Source of the DNA: Hyphomicrobiaceae bacterium
GTDB taxonomy: Bacteria > Pseudomonadota > Alphaproteobacteria > Rhizobiales > Xanthobacteraceae
Direction: 5' to 3'
Length of the DNA: 64,000 nt
NCBI GenBank assembly: GCA_947472885.1
Contig: CANJBX010000003.1
Coordinates: 28,700-92,699 of the forward strand
In this document: positions 18,491 through 26,648 of the stretch, piece by piece
How the letters are laid out: each line of letters starts with the position of its first letter
Position numbering within the stretch: the stretch's first letter is position 1
Notes under the pieces: generated by a model
Databases searched by the model: none
What the model was told of the DNA's origin: nothing
What the model saw: only the letters and a program-made list of their open reading frames with translations
Program-made: the position numbers and the translations under genes

Positions 18491-19600
18491 TTACACCAGA
18501 CCGTAGAGCGCCTTGGCGTTGTCGCGAAAGATCATGCTGCGACGCTTTTCGTCGAGCTTGGCCTTGAACACGTAACGCGGGTCATCGAAGTCCCAGTGCG
18601 GGTAGTCGGTCGAAAACATCAGGTGGTCCCAGCCGATCCAGTCCATCACCTTGAACAGATCCTGCGGATCGTCCGGCTCCTCGATGGGCTGGGTCGTGTA
18701 CCAGAAATGCTCGCGCACATATTCGGACGGCTTGCGCTTGAGGTGCGGTACCTCGTCCTTCATGTGCTTCCACGCCTTGTCGAGGCGCCACGACAACGCG
18801 GGCGACCACGCGAAGCTGCCTTCGACGAGCGCGACCTTGAGTGACGGGAATGCCTCGAACACGCCTTCGAGCACCATGCTGGTCACGACCGCCTGCATGG
18901 CGGGCACCAGTGAGTGGTGTTCCTCGAGGTAGTAGGACGGCGCGCCGGAGCCGCCGGTTGCGGGATGACCGCTGACGCCGCCGACATGCATGCCGATGGG
19001 CAGGTTGTTGCGCACGGCGGCTTCATAGATCGGCCAGTAGCGGCGGCGGCCAAGTGGTTCGTCGGTGCGCGGCGGCAATAGCACCTGCACGAAGCGGCGA
19101 TCCTTGGCGCGCTGTTCGATTTCCCTGACGGCGGCGACCGGGTCTTCCGGCGTGCAGAGGATAGAACCGCGCAGGCGCGGCTCCTTGTCGAGCCATTCGG
19201 CAACCTGCCAGTCGTTCATGGCGTGCGCGAGCGCCGCGCCGTAATCGAGGTTGCGCTGGCTACCGGCGCCGGTGCGCAGCGGAACGAGAACGCCGACTTC
19301 GACGCCGTTGGGGTCGAGGTGCTGCTCGCGCATGAACTGCAAGTCCGAGCCGGGAGGCGCGCCGCCCGGCGGCCAGGCGTCGCGGCGCGCCACATCGGGC
19401 GTCATGCGCGGATAGGCGAGCGTCTCGGCCAGCGCCTGCCGGACAAAGCTGGAATAGGTTTGCATGTGGGTGCGCCAGCGTTCGGACAGGAACGGAAACA
19501 GGTCCGATGCCGCGCGCATCTGCGGATGAATGTCGCAATCGACGACGGCAAGGCGCGTAGCCTGCTGGTCGATACTCTGCCCCCGAACGTTGATGTTCAT
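18491..19600 (-). CDS. Amidohydrolase family protein (amidohydrolase_2 type)
   Basis: This is a metal-dependent TIM-barrel hydrolase or decarboxylase, 369 aa, related to ACMSD and gamma-resorcylate decarboxylases. The start MNINVRGQSIDQQATRLAVVDCDIHP gives the usual family beginning; the track ORF extends 164 residues too far upstream. The first metal motif is DCDIH instead of the commoner HxH. FSTDYPHWDFD near the C-terminus holds the conserved Asp. It is the first gene of the amidohydrolase, Rieske, permease, ATPase operon and is divergent from the binding-protein gene. The substrate is unknown. Confidence 0.88.
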   Translation of the reverse strand: MNINVRGQSIDQQATRLAVVDCDIHPQMRAASDLFPFLSERWRTHMQTYSSFVRQALAETLAYPRMTPDVARRDAWPPGGAPPGSDLQFMREQHLDPNGVEVGVLVPLRTGAGSQRNLDYGAALAHAMNDWQVAEWLDKEPRLRGSILCTPEDPVAAVREIEQRAKDRRFVQVLLPPRTDEPLGRRRYWPIYEAAVRNNLPIGMHVGGVSGHPATGGSGAPSYYLEEHHSLVPAMQAVVTSMVLEGVFEAFPSLKVALVEGSFAWSPALSWRLDKAWKHMKDEVPHLKRKPSEYVREHFWYTTQPIEEPDDPQDLFKVMDWIGWDHLMFSTDYPHWDFDDPRYVFKAKLDEKRRSMIFRDNAKALYGLV

Positions 19601-19804
19601 GCGAGCCTCGTTCCTGGCGTTTCCAAAAGGCGTAGCCGGTGCAAACCCTGTTGCGAGCGCGGCTTGCGCGATTCCCGTTCTGAGTTGCGTTTGGCTGCCC
19701 AACAGCTTGAAATTGCGTGCTTTTCCGCAGAGCGCCAATCGCGGATATATACTACTCCACCCGTGCTGGATTACAATGCGCGCAACAACATAGGGAGCGC
19801 GCCG

Positions 19805-20821
19805 ATGGTTCGGGTCTTTGCGATTATTCTGGCGGTGATGGGCTTTGGCGCAGTGGCCCACGCGCAGGATGCGGCCGAATGGGAAAAGGTCGTCGCGGGG
19901 GGCAAGAAGGAGGGCAAGGTCGTCCTCTATAACTCGGCCAACGGCGCGTCCTATTTTACCAACATCATAAAGGCGTTTGAACAGAAGTACGGCATCAGCG
20001 TCGATTCGCTCGACCTGCGCGCCTCGGAACTGACCGAGCGCATCCGCGCCGAACAGGTGGCGGGGCGCTACCTCGGCGATCTCGAACTGCATTCGACCTC
20101 GACCATCCAGCAGCAGATCATCGACGGCCCACTGGTCGAGAAGATCGGCAAGGTGCCCAACATCGCCAACCTGCGCGCGGACCTGCCGGCAACCGATATG
20201 TGGATTCCGGCGTGGATCCAGGCCTATGGCGTTCTGGTCAACACGCGCATGGTGAAGCCGGAGGACGAGCCCAAGTCATGGAAGGATCTCACCGATCCGA
20301 AATGGCAGGGCAAGATGCTCTCGGACGACACGCGGCCCATCGGCGGCGGCCAGACCATGTTCTTTGTGCTGCAAAAAACCTACGGCACGCCGTTCCACGA
20401 AAAGCTGGCCGCGCAAAATCTCGTGTTCTCGCGCGACCTGCGTAACGACGCCCGCCGCATCGCCCGCGGCGAGTACCCGCTCTATATCCCGCAGATGTTC
20501 GCGATGGCGTCGGACCTCAAGGGTCTGCCGGTGAAGGCGGTCGTGATGGAAGAGGGCGTGCCTTACGTGCCGATCAACTTCGCGCAGTTGAAGAACGCGC
20601 CGCATCCGAATGCCGCGCGCGTGTTCATCAACTACTTTCTCGAAGTCGAATCGCAACTTCAGTATGCCAATGCCTGGATGACGCCGGTGGTGAAGGGGCT
20701 GATGGACAGGGCCAATCCCGACGCGCGGCCTTACGTCGAGCCGAAACTTCTTGGCGCAACGACACTTGAGGAGCGCGTGCCGATGATGGAACTGGCGAAG
20801 AAGATTTATTCGCCGAAGTGA
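19805..20821 (+). CDS. Extracellular solute-binding protein (Fe3+-ABC-transporter type)
   Basis: This is a periplasmic binding protein of SBP family 1/6, 338 aa. The Met at 19805 starts a signal peptide (MVRVFAIILAVMGFGAVAHAQ); the track ORF runs 194 residues too far upstream. An AGGGAG ribosome binding site precedes it. EWEKVVAGGKKEGKVVLYNSANG is the typical mature start. It is transcribed divergently from the amidohydrolase operon, which encodes the matching permease and ATPase. The Tyr pair that binds iron in FbpA-type proteins could not be confirmed, so the ligand may be an organic solute. Confidence 0.9.
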   Translation: MVRVFAIILAVMGFGAVAHAQDAAEWEKVVAGGKKEGKVVLYNSANGASYFTNIIKAFEQKYGISVDSLDLRASELTERIRAEQVAGRYLGDLELHSTSTIQQQIIDGPLVEKIGKVPNIANLRADLPATDMWIPAWIQAYGVLVNTRMVKPEDEPKSWKDLTDPKWQGKMLSDDTRPIGGGQTMFFVLQKTYGTPFHEKLAAQNLVFSRDLRNDARRIARGEYPLYIPQMFAMASDLKGLPVKAVVMEEGVPYVPINFAQLKNAPHPNAARVFINYFLEVESQLQYANAWMTPVVKGLMDRANPDARPYVEPKLLGATTLEERVPMMELAKKIYSPK

Positions 20822-20842
20822 GAAACCGCTCTGCGCGGGCCG

Positions 20843-20987
20843 CCTCGATCCTTCGAGACGCATCGCTACGCGATGCTCCTCAGGATGAGGCGGGGCGGAA
20901 CGTCGCGCTTTTGAAAGATCGGACAGGCTGCATATCCACCTCATCCTGAGGAGCGATGCGTGAGCATCGCGTCTCGAAGGATCGAGG
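20843..20987. repeat. Pair of inverted intergenic repeats, 48-49 bp each
   Basis: Copy 1 (20843-20890, CCTCGATCCTTCGAGACGC...CAGGATGAGG) and copy 2 (20939-20987, CCTCATCCTGAGGAGCG...GATCGAGG) are near-perfect reverse complements, separated by 48 bp. Each also has an internal small palindrome, and the two differ mainly in that centre. They sit between the convergent binding-protein gene and the enolase-family gene. The unit looks like the dispersed 'cctcatcctgaggagc' repeats known from Bradyrhizobium-type genomes (from memory). Confidence 0.75.
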
Positions 20988-21014
20988 TGGCCGCTGGGCG
21001 GATGAAGCGTGATC

Positions 21015-22211
21015 CTACCGCTTGTTCTTCTTCGGCGGATGGGCCTTTACGGCTTCCTCGTTGATGTCGGTGCCCCAGCCGGGCCGGGTCGGCAGCACGA
21101 ACTGGCCGTTCTCGATCACCGGCGGATGGGTGAAGATTTCGTCGCGCCACGGCGCTTCATCGACATCGTATTCCATGATGCGGTAGTTCGGGATCGCCGC
21201 GCAGAAATGTGCGCTGATGTAGCTCGACAGATGGCCCGCGAAATTATGTGGCGCGCAATCGGTCTCGAAGGCGTCGGCAAGCGAGGCGATACGCACCGAT
21301 TCCCACATGCCGTTCCACTGCACATCGACGATGGCGACGTCGCAGGAGTAATTCGCCATGAACGGCTTGAACGCGCCAAGCCCATGGATCGTCTCCAGCG
21401 ACGCAATCGGCGTCGAGGTCGAGCGCCGTAGCAACGCGAGCGCCTCCGGATCGTGGATATCGCATTCGAGCCAGGCGAGCTTGAGCGGCTCAAGGGCTTT
21501 CGCAATGCGGATGAAGCCCTCGGTGCGCTGGCTGAAATTCAGGTCCATGCGGATTTCAAAATCCGGGCCGGTGCCGTCGCGGAACGCTTCCGCCGTCTCG
21601 TAGATATTCTTGATGATCTTCGGCTCGGGATGGCGGGACAGGAAATTCGGCAGCATGCGAAATCCCGGCATGAACACCGGATCGTCGGGCGACAGCGCGA
21701 GCGGATTGGTCTTGAGCGACTTGAAGCCCTTGGCCTTCACCTCGGCGCCGAGCTTTTTGATGTCGTCGAGCGTGCGGATCGGCTCCATGCCGAGTACGCC
21801 TTCGAAGAAGTCCTTGCGCCAGACGCGGAACGAGCCGCAGTGCGACCAGTAAAGATTGATGCGGTCGCGGAACGGGCCGCCGAACAGTTCGTAGACCGGC
21901 ACGCCAAGCGCCTTGGCCTTGACGTCGAGGCAGGCGTTTTCAATCGCCGCGATGGCCTCGTGATTGACGCCGCCGATGGACATGCGGGTGAGTGCGCGCA
22001 GCGACACCACGATCTTGCCAACCGCGCGCGGGTCCATGCCGACGACGATGTCGGCGAAACTGTTGACCAGTTGCGTCGTCGCATTCGGCGCGCCGAAGTC
22101 CTCGTTGTATTCGGACCAGCCGACGATGCCGTCGTCGGTCGTGAGTTTCAGGAACGAAAAGTCGCGCCAGCCGGCGTCGGCCTTCATGGTCTCGATTTTT
22201 GCGATGCGCAT
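21015..22211 (-). CDS. Enolase superfamily (mandelate racemase/muconate lactonizing) enzyme
   Basis: This is an acid-sugar dehydratase or racemase-like enzyme of the enolase superfamily, 398 aa. A capping domain (about residues 1 to 130) precedes the barrel. KSLKTNPL is near the catalytic Lys position. The metal ligands are likely in IRMDLNF, WLECDIHD and ASLETIHG, and APHNFAGHLSS may carry the general-base His. It lies 11 bp after the hydroxyacid dehydrogenase gene on the same strand, so the two form an operon. The substrate is probably a hydroxy acid, but cannot be named. Confidence 0.88.
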   Translation of the reverse strand: MRIAKIETMKADAGWRDFSFLKLTTDDGIVGWSEYNEDFGAPNATTQLVNSFADIVVGMDPRAVGKIVVSLRALTRMSIGGVNHEAIAAIENACLDVKAKALGVPVYELFGGPFRDRINLYWSHCGSFRVWRKDFFEGVLGMEPIRTLDDIKKLGAEVKAKGFKSLKTNPLALSPDDPVFMPGFRMLPNFLSRHPEPKIIKNIYETAEAFRDGTGPDFEIRMDLNFSQRTEGFIRIAKALEPLKLAWLECDIHDPEALALLRRSTSTPIASLETIHGLGAFKPFMANYSCDVAIVDVQWNGMWESVRIASLADAFETDCAPHNFAGHLSSYISAHFCAAIPNYRIMEYDVDEAPWRDEIFTHPPVIENGQFVLPTRPGWGTDINEEAVKAHPPKKNKR

Positions 22212-22222
22212 GTTTTCCAGCC

Positions 22223-23176
22223 TTAAAGTTTCACGACGTCCTGCAGCGGTTCTTTCGCCAGATAGCGTTTGAGATTCGCTACCGCATTATCAGAAATCCG
22301 GTTGGTGGTCAGTGCACCTGCCGCGCCGGCGCAGTGCGGCGAGATGTAGATATTCGGCGCATCCCACAAGGGGTGCTCGGGCGGCAGCGGCTCAGGCGAG
22401 GTGACGTCGATGCCGGCGCCGGCAATCGTGCCGTTCTTGAGCGCTTCGGTGAGTGCGATCTGGTCGATGATGCCGCCGCGCGCGATATTGACGATGATCG
22501 CATTCTTCTTGCACAGGCCGAGGAGGCGCGCGTTGAACAGGTGATGTGTCGCACTGTCGAGCGGCAGCGAAATCAGGATCGTGTCGGCGCGCTTGACGAC
22601 CTCGTCGATCTTGCCAAACGGCATCATCTCGTCGGCGCCCGGATCGGCTGCGCCGGTGCGCGACAGGCCGATCACATGCGAGCCGAGCGCGCGCATGAGG
22701 CGGGCGATTTCCTTGCCGATATGGCCAAAGCCGAGTACGGCGGCGGTCTGCCCGATGGGCGTGATCATCTTCGCCGCCGCGCTGCGGTCCCAGCCGTGCT
22801 TGTACTGATTTTTCACGAAGGCCGGCACCTGCCGCTGTACGGCGAGCAGCAGCGACACGGCGTGCAGGCCGACGCCGGGCGCCAGCGCGTCGCCAACATT
22901 CGTCACCTGAGCGCCGTTGGGCACGCCGAGTTCCTTGGCATGGTCATAGCCAGCGGTAAGGATTTGCAGCCACTTGAGCTTGTTGCCGTTTTTCAGCACA
23001 GCCTCGGCCGCCTTGCCGACATAGAGCATGTCACCCATGAACAGGGCGTCGGCCTCCGGCATTTCGGCCGCAAGCGCCTCTGCATTGTCGACGATTTTCA
23101 GATCGGGCCCGAGGATCGCGCCGAGTTTGGCGGACAGTTCGGCCTTGGCCAGCGTAGCGTAGAGTACCGCGCGCAT
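22223..23176 (-). CDS. D-2-hydroxyacid dehydrogenase family protein
   Basis: This is an NAD(P)-dependent D-isomer 2-hydroxyacid dehydrogenase, 317 aa. The start at 23176 (MRAVLYATLAKAEL) gives the usual length; the track ORF adds 54 upstream residues. The nucleotide motif VLGFGHIGKEIARL is central. The catalytic Arg lies in NIARGGIIDQ, the Glu in TSPEPLPPEHPLW, and the His in ISPHCAGA. It precedes the enolase-family gene in a two-gene operon and is divergent from the second amidohydrolase. It may oxidise or reduce a 2-hydroxy/2-keto acid in the same route. Confidence 0.9.
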   Translation of the reverse strand: MRAVLYATLAKAELSAKLGAILGPDLKIVDNAEALAAEMPEADALFMGDMLYVGKAAEAVLKNGNKLKWLQILTAGYDHAKELGVPNGAQVTNVGDALAPGVGLHAVSLLLAVQRQVPAFVKNQYKHGWDRSAAAKMITPIGQTAAVLGFGHIGKEIARLMRALGSHVIGLSRTGAADPGADEMMPFGKIDEVVKRADTILISLPLDSATHHLFNARLLGLCKKNAIIVNIARGGIIDQIALTEALKNGTIAGAGIDVTSPEPLPPEHPLWDAPNIYISPHCAGAAGALTTNRISDNAVANLKRYLAKEPLQDVVKL

Positions 23177-23352
23177 TGACGTTCCTTGCCTGCATTTATT
23201 CTTGAGCCGCACCATAGTGGAGACATGCTGGTCCGGCCAGCAGGATACCGGGTGGGCATCGCATGAGGGGGCTGCGCAAAACAAGTTCACTCCGGGCGTT
23301 GACGCCGGTTTCAGTGGTGCGCGATATACGGTCTGCAAAAGGGACGGGAACG

Positions 23353-24456
23353 ATGGCAGACGCCGCGACTATGAATGCAGCCGGCACAGGCGGGTACCTT
23401 GGCTATGCGCCCATCGACTGCGACATTCATCCGGCGGTGCCCGACACCAAGGTGTTGCTGCCGTATTTCAACGACTACTGGCGCGAGAACCTCGTTAGCC
23501 GCGGGATCGAGCGCGCCAGCCTGAGCCTGACCAGCTATCCGCCCAACGCGCCGTCGTCGGCGCGGCCGGACTGGCGCATCAAGGGCAAGAAGGCCGGCAG
23601 CGATTTCGAGACGTTCAAGACCCAGGCGCTGGATGCGTTCGGCGTGCGCTATGCGATCTGCAACGTGCTGCATGCGGCGCAGGTGTTCCACTCCGAGGAT
23701 ATGTCGGCGGTTTTCTGCACGGCGGTCAACGACTGGCTGACGAAGGAATGGCTGGACCGCGACACGCGGTTGCGCGCTTCGATCCTCGTGCCGACCGAAA
23801 ATCCCGAAATGGCGGTCGAGGAAATCGAGCGCCGCGCGGGGGACAAGCGGTTCGTTCAGGTGCTGATGTTTGCCATGAACGAAATTCCGCTCGGCAAGCG
23901 TTTTTACTGGCCGATCTATAAGGCCGCTGAAAAGCACGGCCTCGCCATCGGCGTTCACGCTGGCAGCCTGTATCGCCACGCGCCGTCTTCGCTTGGCTGG
24001 GGTTCGTATTATCTGGAAGACTACGTCTTGCAGGCGCAGGCATTCGAGAGCCAGTTGCTCAGTCTCACCGCTGAAGGTGCATTCGCAAAATTTCCCGACC
24101 TGCGGGTCGTGTTCATGGAGTCGGGCTTCAGTTGGCTGCCGGCGTTTCTGTGGCGCGCCAACAAGACGTGGCGTGGCGTGCGCTCGGAAGTGCCGTGGGT
24201 GAAGAAGCCGCCGGCCGACATTATCCGCCATCATGTGCGCATCACGATGCAGCCGATTGACGAACCGCCGGATGAGGCCATTCTGGAGCAGGTCATCAAC
24301 CAGATCGGCTCCGACGAGATATTGTTGTTCTCGACCGATTATCCGCACTGGCATTTTGACGGCATGGACGCGATGCCGAAGGGTCTGCCGAAAGCGCTGA
24401 TGAAAAAGATCCTGGTCGATAATCCGCTGGCGGCGTATCCGCGGCTGCGGGATTAG
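23353..24456 (+). CDS. Amidohydrolase family protein (amidohydrolase_2 type)
   Basis: This is a paralogue of the amidohydrolase at 18491, 367 aa. It has the same DCDIH first-metal motif (YAPIDCDIHPAVP), the central GLAIGVHAG with a likely metal His, and FSTDYPHWHFDG near the end. The ATG at 23353 follows GGGACGGGA and gives MADAATMNAAGTGGYLGY; the track ORF starts 30 residues upstream. It is divergent from the hydroxyacid dehydrogenase operon. It could be a decarboxylase or hydrolase of an aromatic or dicarboxylic acid. Confidence 0.88.
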   Translation: MADAATMNAAGTGGYLGYAPIDCDIHPAVPDTKVLLPYFNDYWRENLVSRGIERASLSLTSYPPNAPSSARPDWRIKGKKAGSDFETFKTQALDAFGVRYAICNVLHAAQVFHSEDMSAVFCTAVNDWLTKEWLDRDTRLRASILVPTENPEMAVEEIERRAGDKRFVQVLMFAMNEIPLGKRFYWPIYKAAEKHGLAIGVHAGSLYRHAPSSLGWGSYYLEDYVLQAQAFESQLLSLTAEGAFAKFPDLRVVFMESGFSWLPAFLWRANKTWRGVRSEVPWVKKPPADIIRHHVRITMQPIDEPPDEAILEQVINQIGSDEILLFSTDYPHWHFDGMDAMPKGLPKALMKKILVDNPLAAYPRLRD

Positions 24457-24465
24457 CGCGGCTTT

Positions 24466-24590
24466 CGTCATGGCCGGGCATAGCCGTTCGTAGAACGGCG
24501 TCGCTTCGCTCGCCTATGTCCCGGCCATCCCGCTCAGGGACGCAGTGGCTCTCCTAAGCGAGATCGCCGGGACAAGCCCGGCGATGACGA
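24466..24590. repeat. Composite palindromic repeats between convergent genes
   Basis: Two palindromic units lie between the amidohydrolase and the convergent hydroxyacid dehydrogenase. One starts CGTCATGGCCGGGCATAG and ends in ATGTCCCGGCCAT (24466-24530). The other, GATCGCCGGGACAAGCCCGGCGATGACG (24562-24589), has a perfect 9-bp stem ATCGCCGGG/CCCGGCGAT with loop ACAAG. The second shares its arms with the unit at 59669. It probably serves as a bidirectional terminator. Confidence 0.65.
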
Positions 24591-24603
24591 GCGGTGAGAG
24601 TGT

Positions 24604-25584
24604 TTACGCCTTGCCCTTCCACACTTCCGGGTTCGACATGCGGATCGGCTGGCCGCCAAGCCACGCCGTCACGGCCTCGACCAGATCGCCATAGAACGCG
24701 CGATAGGATTCCTCGACGACGTAACCGAGGTGCGGCGTCAGCACGACGTTGTCGCGCTTGAGGAGTGCATGGTCATGCGGGATCGGCTCCTGCCAGTAAA
24801 CATCGAGGCCGGCACCTGCGATGCGGCGGTTCTGCAGCGTGTCGATCAATGCGGCTTCGTCGATCAGCGGCCCACGCGCGGTGTTGACGATGTAGGCGGT
24901 GGGCTTCATCAGCGACAGTTCGTGCTTGCCAACGACGCCTCGAGAACGCTCGCTCAAAACGAGATGCAGGCTGATAAGGTCGCTCTGGCGGAACAATTCG
25001 TCCTTCTCGACGCGCTGCACGCCGGCTTCCGCAGCCGACTCCGTGGTGAGGTTCTGGCTCCACGCGATCACGTTCATCTCGAACGCCTGCGCAACCTTCG
25101 CCACTTTGCGGCCGATCTTGCCGAGACCGACAAGGCCGAGCGTGCGGCCGAACAGTTGCGCGCCAAGGCTCGATTGCCACTGGCCCGCGCGAATGGCGCG
25201 GTCTTCCTGCGGGATATGCCGGATGGCGGCAAGCATCAGCGCCACCGCGAGTTCCGGGGTGCCCTGATGCGCACCGGCGTGCGCGCTTGAATGACAGACG
25301 AGGATGCCACGCTCGGTCGCGGCCGCCATGTCGAGCGTGCGGTGCTGCTGGCCGGTAATGGCGAGCAGTTTGAGGTTAGGCAGTTTTTCGAGGAGCGCGC
25401 GCGGCGCGGCGGTGCGCTCCCGCAGCATGCAAAGAACGTCGTAAGGCGCAAGCACGCGTGCCGCTTCGTCAGGGACTTCAAGCGGCTTGTTAATAATATC
25501 GACCTGATGATGCTTCGCGATGCCCGACCAGTCGGCCATCTTGAGCGCGACATGCTGGTAGTCGTCGAGGATCGCGATCTTCAT
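24604..25584 (-). CDS. D-2-hydroxyacid dehydrogenase family protein
   Basis: This is an NAD-dependent 2-hydroxyacid dehydrogenase, 326 aa, distinct from the one at 22223. The nucleotide motif is LVGLGKIGRKVAKVAQ. The catalytic residues lie in NTARGPLIDEAAL (Arg), YWQEPIPHDH (Glu) and VLTPHLGYV (His). The ATG is 3 bp from the stop of the M24-like gene, so it is the last gene of a five-gene minus-strand cluster with the ligase, Bug protein and two pita-bread proteins. The substrate is unknown. Confidence 0.9.
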   Translation of the reverse strand: MKIAILDDYQHVALKMADWSGIAKHHQVDIINKPLEVPDEAARVLAPYDVLCMLRERTAAPRALLEKLPNLKLLAITGQQHRTLDMAAATERGILVCHSSAHAGAHQGTPELAVALMLAAIRHIPQEDRAIRAGQWQSSLGAQLFGRTLGLVGLGKIGRKVAKVAQAFEMNVIAWSQNLTTESAAEAGVQRVEKDELFRQSDLISLHLVLSERSRGVVGKHELSLMKPTAYIVNTARGPLIDEAALIDTLQNRRIAGAGLDVYWQEPIPHDHALLKRDNVVLTPHLGYVVEESYRAFYGDLVEAVTAWLGGQPIRMSNPEVWKGKA

Positions 25585-25587
25585 CGC

Positions 25588-26646
25588 TCAGCCGAAATCG
25601 GGAGAAACAAGCAGGGCAGTGGCGTCACCGTTGCGGCCAATCAAAGCTGGAGCGCCGGTCAGCACTGTCCCGTGCGGCGTATCAATCGCAGCTTGGATGC
25701 TCACGATCATGCCGGGCGTGATTTCCAGCGGCTCACTGACGAGTGAACCGGCAAGCGCCTCCAGGGGCTGCGTGGTGCGGCAGCCTTCGACAAGCCATGA
25801 GTTGAATTTCATGGACGATGTATCGGGTAGCCTGGCAACCGCTGCAGCGAATTGTTCGGTCGCAGCCGAAATCGCGGCATTTACCTTGGCATCGCGAGAT
25901 AGCGTGCGGGTGATGCGTACCCACATGCCCTTGTAGGCGAGTGTCAGGCGCAGCGCGAACGTCTCGGCAAGGTCGCAGTTGCCTTCGAGGCGAATGAATG
26001 TGCGGCTTTTCGAAACATCCTTGCAAACGCCGACATAGACTTCCTCGGCGCCGTAGCGGCGCGCGATGCCGTCGATCTGCGCAGTCGCTGTTGCGCCATC
26101 GGTCTGTGTGGCGGAAGCCTGTTTCAGCGAGGCGTGCGCGATATGCGCTGCGGTGAAATAGAGCGCCACCGATACCGGATCGCCCGCTGCACGCAACTGC
26201 GCCAGCATTGCCGTGCCATCGATGACTGTGGCGCCTGCGGCGGTGATGCCTTCAACGACGCTGGTGGGCACCGTATCGAGATCGGGAATTGCGACAACCG
26301 CACCAGCCTTGTGTTCGCTGATGATGCGGCCGGATTCAGCTCCGAGCTTCGGCGAGTGAATGATGTTCTCAAGATGCGACGTGCGCTTCATCCAGTCGTT
26401 GACGCGATGGGAAAACCCGCCGACCAGCACATGCGCGCCTGAAGACGGCAGCACCAGCACGCAATGGTTCCAGTACGGCAGGAAAGTCGTGAACCACGAC
26501 ACGCCGGCGGTGCGCGCCGGATTGGAGTAGACGGCGAGCGCGTCGATGCCGGCCTTCGCCATCGCTGCTTGCGCGCGCGCCATCCGGCCATCGAGCGTTG
26601 CGACCGGCAGTTCGGTCTTCGACCAGGAGATCAATCCGCGACGCAT
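25588..26646 (-). CDS. Pita-bread (M24 peptidase/creatinase-like) protein lacking metal ligands
   Basis: This is a 352-aa protein with a creatinase-type N-terminal domain (about residues 15 to 130) and a degenerate M24 domain. The region matching the two metal Asp residues reads LRLTLAYKGMWVRITRT, with Arg in place of the second Asp. No HG motif is seen. The Glu of the usual GM...IEP is Gln (GMIVSIQAA), and the final Glu motif is missing. It is therefore unlikely to be a metallopeptidase. It directly follows a second, less degenerate pita-bread gene with a 2-bp gap, and may form a heteromer with it. Confidence 0.8.
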   Translation of the reverse strand: MRRGLISWSKTELPVATLDGRMARAQAAMAKAGIDALAVYSNPARTAGVSWFTTFLPYWNHCVLVLPSSGAHVLVGGFSHRVNDWMKRTSHLENIIHSPKLGAESGRIISEHKAGAVVAIPDLDTVPTSVVEGITAAGATVIDGTAMLAQLRAAGDPVSVALYFTAAHIAHASLKQASATQTDGATATAQIDGIARRYGAEEVYVGVCKDVSKSRTFIRLEGNCDLAETFALRLTLAYKGMWVRITRTLSRDAKVNAAISAATEQFAAAVARLPDTSSMKFNSWLVEGCRTTQPLEALAGSLVSEPLEITPGMIVSIQAAIDTPHGTVLTGAPALIGRNGDATALLVSPDFG

Positions 26647-26648
26647 GG

